NCBI RefSeq assembly: GCF_008629675.1
Contig: NZ_VWOX01000008.1
Span: 1-64,000 of the forward strand
Direction of reading: 5' to 3'
Length of the DNA stretch: 64,000 nucleotides
Source: Roseiconus nitratireducens
GTDB lineage: Bacteria; Planctomycetota; Planctomycetia; Pirellulales; Pirellulaceae
A model generated the notes under the pieces. That model ran no database searches and had not been told where the DNA came from. It was given only the letters and a program-made list of their open reading frames with translations. This document shows positions 44,265-51,881 of this stretch, in pieces (the stretch's first letter is position 1; every line of letters begins with the position of its first letter). The translations under genes and the position numbers were made by a program.

Positions 44265-44969
44265 TCAGTTTCGTGAGTCAAGCGCTTTCAGGACCACCTC
44301 GGCAACGTGTTCGCCCAGCTTCTTGGAGCCTTCCGGCGTGTAATGAACATTCTTCGGACGCTGCAGATCGGAAATCGATTCCGCGTACGCAAAGAACGGG
44401 TCCGTCTGAATGCCACCGACTTTGGCGATCGCATCCGCAGCTGCCGCGTTGTATCGGGCGGAGTCGCCGGAGATCCGCCCCGCAGCTCCCTGGGGAACCG
44501 GTGACGTTTCCCGCCAAATCACGATGCCCGCCGACTGCTTGATCCGTTCCGCCAGCTTCGCAATGTTGGCCTGGTATTCTTCGATCGGAACTTGACGATG
44601 AGATCCCGCCGCTTTGGGATCCGCCAGGTTCTCGCCGCCAGGGCCCATGAATTTGAGATCGTGCAATCCGAAATTCCAATGGACAACATCCCACTTCCGA
44701 TCCCCAAGCCAGGAATCGATGTTTTCCAATCCGCGCGTCGTGGGGCCGCAATTGGTCGCGGGGCGAAAGACGTTGGCCTTGCCTTTCATTGCTTCGCGGG
44801 CATCGACCATGTAACCGATCGAGATGGAGTCGCCAATCAACAGCACGTTGGGCAGGCTGGGATCGACTTTGGGATCGGCAAAGGCTGGATTCTGTCGTTG
44901 CTGGGCGGTGGCAGCAACAGCCATGGAAACGGTCATCGAAGCCAGGACGGCCAATCGAAGAAGTGACAT
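44265..44969 (-). CDS. Exported SGNH/GDSL-type hydrolase
   Basis: The 234-residue protein has a signal peptide (through ATAQQ) and an SGNH core: block I GDSIS (S48 nucleophile), the conserved asparagine in VHWNFGLHDL, and the C-terminal catalytic pair in RPKNVHYTPEG. The family hydrolyses acyl esters of lipids, glycans or cell-wall groups; the location should be periplasmic or secreted. The block II glycine is in the SIGYM stretch, less canonical. It lies 42 bp upstream of thiE on the same strand, possibly co-transcribed despite unrelated function. Confidence 0.8.
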   Translation of the reverse strand: MSLLRLAVLASMTVSMAVAATAQQRQNPAFADPKVDPSLPNVLLIGDSISIGYMVDAREAMKGKANVFRPATNCGPTTRGLENIDSWLGDRKWDVVHWNFGLHDLKFMGPGGENLADPKAAGSHRQVPIEEYQANIAKLAERIKQSAGIVIWRETSPVPQGAAGRISGDSARYNAAAADAIAKVGGIQTDPFFAYAESISDLQRPKNVHYTPEGSKKLGEHVAEVVLKALDSRN

Positions 44970-45120
44970 CTGGGGAGCTCAAAACAGCGGCAAGGAGGGG
45001 GCGATCTGCCAACACGCGGCAAATCGATCGGCCCTATCTTATCCGCTGACCGATTCAGATTGTTCGCAACGTTCGTGTTGTTCGCAACGTCGGCGGCCGA
45101 TCAAGTTTCGGCGTGCCGAC

Positions 45121-45615
45121 TCAGCGGCTCATTCCGGGGCCCGCGGCGAACGGATTCTGCTGTTCCTGGCCGACCGTTTCCTCACCGACAATCGACTCCG
45201 GGCTGACGGTGAAAGACAGCAGGTGGGTGCCGTAGCGGTTTTCGTAGATGTGGTGGCTCGTGATGCCCGCTTTGGCAAATACCTGAATCTCGTCGTTCTT
45301 CTTGATCATCTTGTCGGCAACTTCACGCAGTTTCTGACGTCCGGATCGGCGACACAAACGCGTTCCCTCATCGTTGACTTCGTACCAGAAATCCAGCTTC
45401 CCCGAAGGATTCTCCTCGATCCTTCGAAGAATCGTGTACTGATCCAACTTTTTGGGCAGCTGGGCGCGGGCCTGCCGAAGCGATCCCTCCAGGTCAATCG
45501 AAACCTCGTTGCCAGCCGTTTCGTTTTCATCCGATGTCATCGCCGCCGGTTGGCATCCAGTCAGACCAACAAGGCAGACGATCACGAAAAGACACCGGGG
45601 GATTGAATTGCGCAT
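45121..45615 (-). CDS. Small lipoprotein, function unknown
   Basis: The 164-residue product has a lipobox (LTGC, C21) and so is probably a lipid-anchored envelope protein. The remainder is hydrophilic, with a beta-rich middle (SGKLDFWYEVNDEG, AGITSHHIYENRYGTHL) that I cannot assign. The start at 45615 is chosen because it begins the lipoprotein signal; the frame continues to 45684 and runs into the tandem repeat at 45680. The gap to the SGNH gene (44970-45120) holds no recognised feature. Confidence 0.6.
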   Translation of the reverse strand: MRNSIPRCLFVIVCLVGLTGCQPAAMTSDENETAGNEVSIDLEGSLRQARAQLPKKLDQYTILRRIEENPSGKLDFWYEVNDEGTRLCRRSGRQKLREVADKMIKKNDEIQVFAKAGITSHHIYENRYGTHLLSFTVSPESIVGEETVGQEQQNPFAAGPGMSR

Positions 45616-45679
45616 CTGTCGGACAACCAAGGGAATTGAGATGAGGTTCCTCGAGAAACCTCTCTTCGGGGTTTGCCAA

Positions 45680-45731
45680 TGCATCAGGGTGAACAGTGCA
45701 TCAGGGTGAACCGGTGCATCAGGGTGAACCC
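45680..45731. repeat. Three tandem copies of a 17-18-bp unit
   Basis: The unit TGCATCAGGGTGAAC is repeated at 45680, 45697 and 45715 with short variable ends (AG, CGG, CCGG). It lies just upstream of the lipoprotein start. There is no spacer, so it is a direct tandem repeat and not a CRISPR. The region 45732-46058 that follows has no convincing gene and holds the presumed flp promoter; a TTGACA at 45967-45972 has no good -10 partner. Confidence 0.7.
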
Positions 45732-46058
45732 GGCGTCACCCGCGCGGGCGATCAAGCAAAGTTAGATCACGATGGCGTAAAGGCAAACTTCGCGTCGATC
45801 GAGACCGCTGCGTCCTGACCCAGAAGTCGATTGGGTGACGCGAATCGGCCTTGTAAAAGGCTTGCACGGGCCGTGGAGACGGCGCATGCGTTACGACCGC
45901 GCCAACCGCGCGCTCGACGCAGCCAAACAGGATTGCCCAATCCGACTTTTTTGACTCGATCGCTTTTTGACATACGGTCCCTGTTAGAGAGCGAGTCACG
46001 ACGACCCGCTGCTGGGAATGGGGCCAACGAAGGCCACCAAATTCCCAGTCGGCCTGAC

Positions 46059-46158
46059 TCCCAGACAAAGGCAAACCGTCCGAGAGGGCGGGGCGCAAAG
46101 CTACGGGTCCGTGGGTGAATCGATCGGTTCGCCTCAGGATTGCCGAGCTGCCGAGGGA
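46059..46158 (+). promoter_or_regulatory. Cyclic di-GMP-I (GEMM) riboswitch aptamer
   Basis: The conserved GEMM-I landmarks occur in order: GCAAACC (46071-46077), a stem CCGTCC/GGGCGG capped by the GNRA-type tetraloop GAGA (46082-46085), CGCAAAGC (46094-46101), ACGGGTCC, a second hairpin, then GGATTGCC-GAG-CTGCC (46137-46152). The base before CAAACC is G (46071), the position-20 guanine of c-di-GMP binders; an A there would suggest the cGAMP class. Short P1 pairing TCCC/GGGA closes the element. It sits about 160 nt upstream of flp on the same strand, so it very likely controls the pilin operon. ON versus OFF logic cannot be assigned. Confidence 0.9.
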
Positions 46159-46273
46159 AGGTTTCACGACGCGGAACATCGCGGTGTGGAAAACCATGGC
46201 AAGTCAATCGGAGACGCGGCTGCTTTTTCCAAGGGATCCTATTCACGTTGAATCGGCCCGTTTAATCATCGTT

Positions 46274-46298
46274 GGGATCTCTCCGTGGCGAGAGTCCC
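46274..46298 (+). promoter_or_regulatory. Hairpin just upstream of flp ribosome-binding site
   Basis: GGGA-T-CTCTC and GAGAG-TCCC can form a nine-pair stem with one bulged T and the loop CGTGGC, ending five bases before the Shine-Dalgarno GAGGAG (46303-46308). Together with the aptamer upstream it is a candidate expression platform acting on ribosome access. No U-tract follows, so this is not an intrinsic terminator. Confidence 0.45.
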
Positions 46299-46315
46299 TA
46301 CCGAGGAGTTGAATA

Positions 46316-46501
46316 ATGAAAAAGTTTGCTAACAGCATCGTTGAGTTCTTGAAGGAAGAAGATGGCCCGACCGCAGTGGAATACGCTGTGATGTTGGCCC
46401 TGATCGTCGTCGTTTGCCTGGCTGCAATCGGTACGGTCGGAAGCAGCTCGAAAGCGAAGTTCGAGGAAGTTGGTAACGCGATTGCCGGCACCACCCCGTA
46501 A
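46316..46501 (+). CDS. flp: Flp/Fap-type pilin
   Basis: This 61-residue prepilin is the structural subunit of a Tad (type IVb) pilus. It carries the class III prepilin processing site: basic leader MKKFANSIVEFLKEEDG, cleavage before P-T-A-V-E-Y with the conserved Glu/Tyr pair, then a hydrophobic helix (AVMLALIVVVCLAAIGTVG). The leader is processed by the CpaA peptidase encoded nearby. A strong Shine-Dalgarno sequence (GAGGAG) lies 7 bases before the start, and a c-di-GMP-I riboswitch precedes it. High-level expression with a short transcript is typical of flp genes. Confidence 0.93.
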   Translation: MKKFANSIVEFLKEEDGPTAVEYAVMLALIVVVCLAAIGTVGSSSKAKFEEVGNAIAGTTP

Positions 46502-46688
46502 TTTGGCTTCTGGCGGAACTTCCTCGGAGATTCCGTCGTGATGCTTTGAGAGATTCTCGGCGTTGGGCCGGTGCGATGTTGTCCTTGCATTCGCACCGGC
46601 CGCGTCGAGTTCTTTTTGCGCTCCGCACGGCCTTCGGCACCGCGGCGCCCCTTACCGGCTCGATCGAGTCCCCGCGCAGGATGGAAGT

Positions 46689-46799
46689 GTGAACTATCCA
46701 CTGATCCCAACCGACGCTGCAGAACATGTCTGGCAGCTCTCGTGCTGCTTCATCACTTTGCTGTTTGCGATGTTCAGCTGGATGCTGGGCCCCCGTTAA
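46689..46799 (+). CDS. Possible 36-residue single-span membrane protein
   Basis: A GTG at 46689, with AGGA about 8 bases upstream, opens a 36-codon frame. The product has a short N-terminal part (NYPLIPTDAAEHVWQ) and one hydrophobic helix (LSCCFITLLFAMFSWMLG), then stops. It lies between flp and cpaA in the same direction, where some Tad loci have small accessory membrane proteins. It could equally be chance; the region also has a longer frame upstream (46563) with no protein-like features. I do not recognise the family. Confidence 0.35.
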   Translation: MNYPLIPTDAAEHVWQLSCCFITLLFAMFSWMLGPR

Positions 46800-46958
46800 A
46801 GACGGTCCAGGCTGCCGAACGTTCGCCCGCCAAACATTTGACCCTCGGTTCGTCCGCGATTTTCGCCCCGCGAAGCATCACGCTGACGCAGGCTGCGACC
46901 GGTTGAACCTGCCTCCCACCCTTTCATCCTTTCGAACAAACACACGGGGAACACCACC

Positions 46959-47516
46959 ATGGAAATGTTGCTCCAGGGTATCACCGAAAACTGGACGGTC
47001 TGGTTCGTGACCGTCGTCCTGATTGTTGCCGCCGTCATCGACGGGGCGATCCTGAAGGTCCCGAACTGGTTGACCTTTCCCTTCATCATGTGCGGCTGGA
47101 TCCACTGGACGCTGCAAGACGGCGTCAGCGGCCTGGGCTGGAGCCTGCTGGGCACGTTCGTCGGCATGATGCTGCTGCTGGTCCTGCGGAATGTCGGCGG
47201 GATGGGCGGTGGCGACGTCAAGCTGCTCGCCGGCGTCGGCGCCTGGCTGGGCACCATCGTGACCCTGTACGCCTTTGCCGCGACCGCGATCGTCGGCGGA
47301 ATCATGGCCGTTTTCATGATCTGGAAGAGTGGCAACTGGACCAAACACTACGCCATGGGCATGCAGATCCTGGAGGAGTGGAAAACGGTTCGCAACCCTT
47401 CCAAGCTGTCAAAAATCGCGCGGGAACGTAAGCCAACGATGTACCTGCTGCCCTACGGAATCCCCATGGCGATCGGCTCAATTGCATATTTTGCCTATGC
47501 GGGAATGCTCGTCTGA
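46959..47516 (+). CDS. cpaA: Prepilin peptidase CpaA/TadV (A24 family)
   Basis: This 185-residue polytopic aspartyl protease cleaves the Flp leader. The two catalytic aspartates are D28 in AVIDGAILKVPNWLTF and D86 in GMGGGDVKLLAG (the GxGD motif). It lacks the N-terminal methylase domain of PilD, as usual for CpaA/TadV, but carries a hydrophilic C-terminal extension (about 125-165, ILEEWKTVRNPSKLSKIARERK) before the last span. A GGGGA sequence lies upstream of the start. A strong terminator follows, so cpaA ends the flp transcript. Confidence 0.9.
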   Translation: MEMLLQGITENWTVWFVTVVLIVAAVIDGAILKVPNWLTFPFIMCGWIHWTLQDGVSGLGWSLLGTFVGMMLLLVLRNVGGMGGGDVKLLAGVGAWLGTIVTLYAFAATAIVGGIMAVFMIWKSGNWTKHYAMGMQILEEWKTVRNPSKLSKIARERKPTMYLLPYGIPMAIGSIAYFAYAGMLV

Positions 47517-47533
47517 ACGGAACGGATGTCCAG

Positions 47534-47562
47534 AACCGGGGTCTGCCGACCCCGGTTTTTTT
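47534..47562 (+). terminator. Rho-independent terminator after cpaA
   Basis: The stem AACCGGGGTC / GACCCCGGTT, with loop TGCC, is followed directly by a run of T (TTTTTTT to 47562). This is a textbook intrinsic terminator 17 bp after the cpaA stop. A second weak T-rich site with a short stem (ACGC/GCGT then TTTTTTT) occurs at 47611-47629. It suggests that flp-cpaA and cpaB-cpaC-cpaE are separate transcripts. Confidence 0.85.
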
Positions 47563-47777
47563 ACCCATCCTCCTTAACCGCAAGCTAAGTCTGTCAAGTT
47601 GCGGAAGCTTTACGCCCTGGCGTCTTTTTTTCGAATGCACTGCCGTTGAGCCTTCCAGAGGATGCAATGTAGCGGCGCGGTCGCCGTTGCCGAGTCAACC
47701 GTTGGGTCGACAGCCTCCTCCCAGCTCAGTCCTCCACACCCGAAACGCTATTCACTGGCTTCGGCCAGGCTATCGTC

Positions 47778-48800
47778 ATGCGAAACAAATCACTTTTCTT
47801 GTTGCTTGCCGGCATTTGCGGCACCATCGCTGCCATCGGCGTCGGACAATGGATGCAGGCACACAACGACACAGGCACCCTGGAAATGGTCGAAGTCTTG
47901 GTCACCACCCAAGCGATCGACGCCGAAGAACAGATCACGCCGGACAAATTGCGTTTGGAGCAATGGCCGGCCGACCGGATCCCCAAAGGCGCGTCCGCCG
48001 ACCTGACCAAATTTGACGGCCGCTACGCCAAACAGCCCCTGTTCGAGGGCGAACCGATGCTGGACCAAAAGCTGATGAATGAACTGAAGGACCTGGTGGT
48101 CCCGCAGGGTTACAGCGTGGTTTCGTTGCCGGCCGGAAACGACGGCACCATCAACCTGGTTCGTCCCGGAGACCGCGTGAACATCCGCGGCTTCTTCACC
48201 AAAGGACAAATGTTTCCCCGGGACATGGCACTGGACGTGCTGACCGGTGTGAAGGTCTACGGTGTCGACGGGATCACCAAATTTGAAGACGACGTGAAAC
48301 GCTCCCGCTCGGCCCGGAACGTCCAGCTGCTGATCCGCAAAGCCGATGTCGAAGCCTTTGACTTCGCCAAGAAGCTCGGCGACATCTCGATCTCTCTGGG
48401 CAGCCCCTCAACGGAGGACACGAGCATTCCCGAGGGAGAGGCGAGCCCCGCCGCACTGGCGTTCCTGACGGACTTGCAGGAATATCGCGCAGAACAGGAA
48501 CGTCTTCGCAAGATGGCCGAAGCCGAACCGCAGGTTCAAGAAACTGTGGCTGCTACCAAAAAACCTCGAAAGGCGACGTTCCGGATGACGAAAATGGTCA
48601 ACGGTCGTCTGATCGAATACGAGTGGGCCGATGACGATGGATTGCCGCGTGTCGTTGGTGACACCGGATCGCTCGACTCACCCGGTGAAGACATCGGTAC
48701 CGACGTTACGACACCCGAAAAGGATCTTCGTTTTCCCTCCTCGGATGATTACCTCCGCGGAACCGAGAGCCCCTTCTTCGCTCCCAGCAGCGAAGAGTAA
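47778..48800 (+). CDS. cpaB: Flp pilus assembly protein CpaB/RcpC
   Basis: The 340-residue protein has an N-terminal membrane anchor (MRNKSLFLLLAGICGTIAAIGVGQWM) and a SAF-type beta-clip domain with VLVTTQAIDAEEQITPDKL and SVVSLPAGNDG followed by VRPGDRVNI, the CpaB/RcpC signature. It works in the periplasm as a partner of the secretin. The long hydrophilic C-terminal third (about 215-340) with Glu-rich and Ser/Thr-rich stretches is not typical and may be disordered. The 261-bp leader from cpaA contains the terminator and probably its own promoter. Confidence 0.88.
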   Translation: MRNKSLFLLLAGICGTIAAIGVGQWMQAHNDTGTLEMVEVLVTTQAIDAEEQITPDKLRLEQWPADRIPKGASADLTKFDGRYAKQPLFEGEPMLDQKLMNELKDLVVPQGYSVVSLPAGNDGTINLVRPGDRVNIRGFFTKGQMFPRDMALDVLTGVKVYGVDGITKFEDDVKRSRSARNVQLLIRKADVEAFDFAKKLGDISISLGSPSTEDTSIPEGEASPAALAFLTDLQEYRAEQERLRKMAEAEPQVQETVAATKKPRKATFRMTKMVNGRLIEYEWADDDGLPRVVGDTGSLDSPGEDIGTDVTTPEKDLRFPSSDDYLRGTESPFFAPSSEE

Positions 48801-48843
48801 GGCACCCGCTGGCGGGCAACCGATTGCCCAACAGCAACCAGTA

Positions 48844-48896
48844 ACTCTGTCGCCCACTCCCGCGAGGCGGCGGCAGAGTTTGACCCAACCCTTTTT
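48844..48896 (+). terminator. Hairpin and T-tract between cpaB and cpaC
   Basis: An 11-bp stem (ACTCTGTCGCC 48844-48854, GGCGGCAGAGT 48869-48879, one G-U pair) is followed 11 bases later by TTTTTT (48891-48896). The distance to the T-run is longer than ideal, so it may be a weak terminator or an mRNA processing structure, partly separating cpaB from cpaC. The 200-bp gap has no other recognised feature. Confidence 0.4.
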
Positions 48897-49000
48897 TACC
48901 CGACGTTACTCGCAACGAACCGACCTGAACGAAGGCACTCGCCGAGGTTCATGAAGTTCCGGAACTTTCCGGGATACGGTTCTGCAAGGATGCACCTGCG

Positions 49001-50566
49001 ATGGAAATGTTTCAAAACGCGGTCCGCCCAGCCGCCCTCTCTCTCGTCACCCTTCTCGCAGTCATCTGTGCGGTCGACCCTGTCGGCGCCCAGGACGCGG
49101 AATCGCAACTCACGTCGGCGGCGGCTGCCAACGCGGTGAATCATACGATCACCGAGCCCGTCGAACGGATGCAGATGCTCGTCAAATCGAGCAGCATCCT
49201 GACGTTGGACGCGAAGATCCCGCGTTTCCAGGTGCACAACGAGGAGGTCCTTGGAGCGACGCCAATCTCGCAGAACCAGCTGCAGGTGTTCGCAAAAACC
49301 CCCGGCACCACGCAGATCAATCTGTGGGATACCGAAGAAAAACAATACACCGTCGACATCACCGTGATTGCGGATGCCCGCGAAATCGAAGGCGTGCTGT
49401 CGGCTCAACTGCCCTTGGCCACGCTGAAGGTCATGCCGGTCAACACGTCGGCCATCGTCTCCGGCTACGTGACCAGCGTGGACGACGTCGACCGCGCCAT
49501 CGCAATCGTCGAACAGTACTATCCGACGGTCGTTAACAACATCCGCGTTGTCGGTGTCCAGCAGGTCTTGCTTCACACCCGAATCATGGAAGTTTCGCGA
49601 ACCAAGCTCCGTCAGCTGGGTGTGGACTTCGGTTGGGCGGACGGATCCGACTCCATCATCAGTGCCCCCGGTGGCCTGAACCCGGCGTCAGTGACCAACA
49701 TCTTCAGCAGCGATGAATTCACCGCACTCGTGCAGGCCCTGCGTCAGCAGAGTTTGGTGAAGTTCCTGGCCGAGCCGACCGTGGTCGCGACCCACGGACG
49801 CCCCTCACGCTTCACTGTCGGTGGCCGCGTCCCCTACGTCGTTGTTTCCGGGAACGGAACGCCCACCGTCCGCTACGAAGAATTCGGCACCTCGGTCGAC
49901 TTCCTGCCGTTCGTCGTCGGCCCAGGCCGAATCCGTCTGGAAGTGCGTCCGGAAGTGAAAGAAGTCGATCCGTCGTTGCAAATCCGGTTGGAAGGAGCCG
50001 CGATCCCCGGATTCAACCAACGCTACGTGGAAACGGCCGTCGAACTTCAAGCCGGACAAACCTTCGCGATCGCCGGTTTGCTGCAAAGCCGCTCCGAGGC
50101 CACCACCAATGCCACCCCGTTGCTTGGCGAACTGCCGGTCATCGGAGCCTTCTTCCGCTCGGTCAGCGATCGACGCAACGAAGTGGAATTGCTGATCACC
50201 GTCACGCCTGAACTGGTCGACGCCATGGATCCCTACCAGGTTCCCCGCGGTGGCCCGGGTCTGAACAGCATGCCGCCCAACGACCACGATTTGTACATCG
50301 ACGGTCACATCGAAGTCCCGAACCTGCTTGGCGGCGACGGCTGCACGATGGAAACCGGTGTCAACGGCACCTCGATGCTCCACAACAGCATCATGCAACA
50401 AGGTGCCATGCCGGGACACGACGGATTGATGAACGCTCCCAACGGAATCCCCTACGGAGCAACCATCGAACCCGGACACGGTTTGCCCGAAGGAGCCATT
50501 GTCCCCGGCGATACGCCGACCGTTGTCGGCGAAGGTGTCACCGTCACCACACCTGACGTTGAATGA
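49001..50566 (+). CDS. cpaC: Tad pilus secretin CpaC/RcpA
   Basis: This 521-residue secretin forms the outer-membrane channel for the pilus. A signal peptide (through VGAQD) precedes a pilus-assembly N-domain (KSSSILTLDAKIPRFQVHNEEVLGATPISQNQ and the GTTQINLWD segment) and a BON-like region. The secretin core is shown by VGGRVPYVVVS, VDFLPFVVGPGRIRLEVRPEV, ELQAGQTFAIAGLLQ and the terminal ELPVIGAFFRSVSDRRNEVELLITVTPELV motif. A Gly/Met/Asn-rich tail of about 100 residues after the barrel is unusual for RcpA and may be a cell-surface or lipoprotein-partner region. Confidence 0.9.
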   Translation: MEMFQNAVRPAALSLVTLLAVICAVDPVGAQDAESQLTSAAAANAVNHTITEPVERMQMLVKSSSILTLDAKIPRFQVHNEEVLGATPISQNQLQVFAKTPGTTQINLWDTEEKQYTVDITVIADAREIEGVLSAQLPLATLKVMPVNTSAIVSGYVTSVDDVDRAIAIVEQYYPTVVNNIRVVGVQQVLLHTRIMEVSRTKLRQLGVDFGWADGSDSIISAPGGLNPASVTNIFSSDEFTALVQALRQQSLVKFLAEPTVVATHGRPSRFTVGGRVPYVVVSGNGTPTVRYEEFGTSVDFLPFVVGPGRIRLEVRPEVKEVDPSLQIRLEGAAIPGFNQRYVETAVELQAGQTFAIAGLLQSRSEATTNATPLLGELPVIGAFFRSVSDRRNEVELLITVTPELVDAMDPYQVPRGGPGLNSMPPNDHDLYIDGHIEVPNLLGGDGCTMETGVNGTSMLHNSIMQQGAMPGHDGLMNAPNGIPYGATIEPGHGLPEGAIVPGDTPTVVGEGVTVTTPDVE

Positions 50567-50669
50567 TGCCCCAGCGAATCCGTCAACGGGCACGGATCGG
50601 CCAATGCCCGGCCAGCCCGTTGACGTACCAACCGTGGATCGAACCTGAGCGACCGGAAAAGAATCAACG

Positions 50670-51881
50670 ATGAGTAACGTGCTTAGAATCGCATTGGTTG
50701 ACCCCAATGATGAATCACGCGATTCGCTGAAGTCCATGCTGCTTAGCATGGACACCGTCTGGCTGGAAGCCGACTGCTCGCGTTACGAATTCTTTCCGGA
50801 AGTGATCGAACAGACCACGCCGGACGTCGGGGTGATTTCGCTCGACAGCGACTCGGAGAAGGCCATCGGTCTGATCGAACGGCTTGTCAAAGATGTTCCC
50901 GACACGGTGATTCTGGCGATGAGCGAGAGCACCGACGGTCACCTGATCCTGCAGACGATTCGGGCGGGTGCCCGTGAGTTCCTGACGCTGCCACTCTCAC
51001 GCGGCGATCTGTCGGCGGCCTTGCTTCGCGTGGGTCAGCAAAAATTCGGAACGGCTGACGGGGGCAACCGGGGTTGCGAAGTGATCGCCGTTGCCGGAGC
51101 CACCGGTGGAGTCGGGTCGACCAGCACCGCGGTCAACCTGGGCTGCATCATCGCATCCGATACACGCAACAGCGTGGCCTTGCTGGACCTCGACATGGCC
51201 CTGGGCGATGCCGATGTGTTCCTTGATGCCCTGCCGGATTACACGCTCGCCGACGTCGTCCAAAACGTTTCGCGACTGGATATCCAGCTGCTGAAACAAT
51301 CTCTCACCAAACACTCAAGCGGGTTGTACCTGCTGCCGCGACCGGTCGAACTGCACGACACGACCGACATCACCGAAGAAGACATTCGTCGCGTGATCGG
51401 TTTGCTGAAAGCATCCTTCAGCCACGTCGTGATTGATCTTTCCAAGACCTACAGTGCGATCGACCTGGCCGCCCTGGAAGCCGCTTCCCGTGTGGTGCTG
51501 GTCACCCAGCTGGACCTGCCCTGCCTGCGGAATGTCGTACGGCTGATGATGAGTTTTGAAGAGATCGAGGGTCTGTCCAGCAAGGTCGACATCGTGGTCA
51601 ACCGGGCCGGGCTGGAGTCCGGGCAAATCAGTCTGAAAAAGGCCAAAGAAACGCTGGGCCGTGAAATCTTCGCCTTGCTGCCCAACGACTATCGAACCAT
51701 GGTCGAAGTGCGGAACAACGGCGTCCCGCTGATTTCACAGGCCCCCAAAGCCGAGATCACGCAGGCCATGCGGGACCTGGCGACGAAGCTGCGCGGCGAA
51801 GACGACTCGCAAAACGCGGGCCGCTCCAAGTCGAACGAACGCAAATGGAAGATGTTCTGGCCGGGCGCCGCCAAGACTTGA
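50670..51881 (+). CDS. cpaE: Tad localisation ATPase-like protein CpaE/TadZ
   Basis: CpaE/TadZ proteins place the pilus machine in the cell. The 403-residue product has an N-terminal atypical receiver-like domain (about 5-122), then a MinD/ParA-like domain (about 136-375). The P-loop region reads GATGGVGSTSTAV (143-155): the signature lysine and the Walker lysine are replaced by T145 and S150, so ATP hydrolysis is doubtful. Landmarks VALLDLDMALGDADVFLD and VVNRAG support the family. A basic C-terminal tail (KSNERKWKMFW) could touch the membrane or partner. It is the last Tad gene here; TadA/TadB/TadC genes do not follow. Confidence 0.85.
   Translation: MSNVLRIALVDPNDESRDSLKSMLLSMDTVWLEADCSRYEFFPEVIEQTTPDVGVISLDSDSEKAIGLIERLVKDVPDTVILAMSESTDGHLILQTIRAGAREFLTLPLSRGDLSAALLRVGQQKFGTADGGNRGCEVIAVAGATGGVGSTSTAVNLGCIIASDTRNSVALLDLDMALGDADVFLDALPDYTLADVVQNVSRLDIQLLKQSLTKHSSGLYLLPRPVELHDTTDITEEDIRRVIGLLKASFSHVVIDLSKTYSAIDLAALEAASRVVLVTQLDLPCLRNVVRLMMSFEEIEGLSSKVDIVVNRAGLESGQISLKKAKETLGREIFALLPNDYRTMVEVRNNGVPLISQAPKAEITQAMRDLATKLRGEDDSQNAGRSKSNERKWKMFWPGAAKT

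Noticed and set aside
45680..45731. CRISPR-like repeat
   Set aside because: Only three units, 17-18 bp, with no spacers and no cas genes nearby.
46059..46158. cGAMP-type (GEMM-Ib) variant of the riboswitch
   Set aside because: The base before CAAACC is G; cGAMP riboswitches typically have A at this position.
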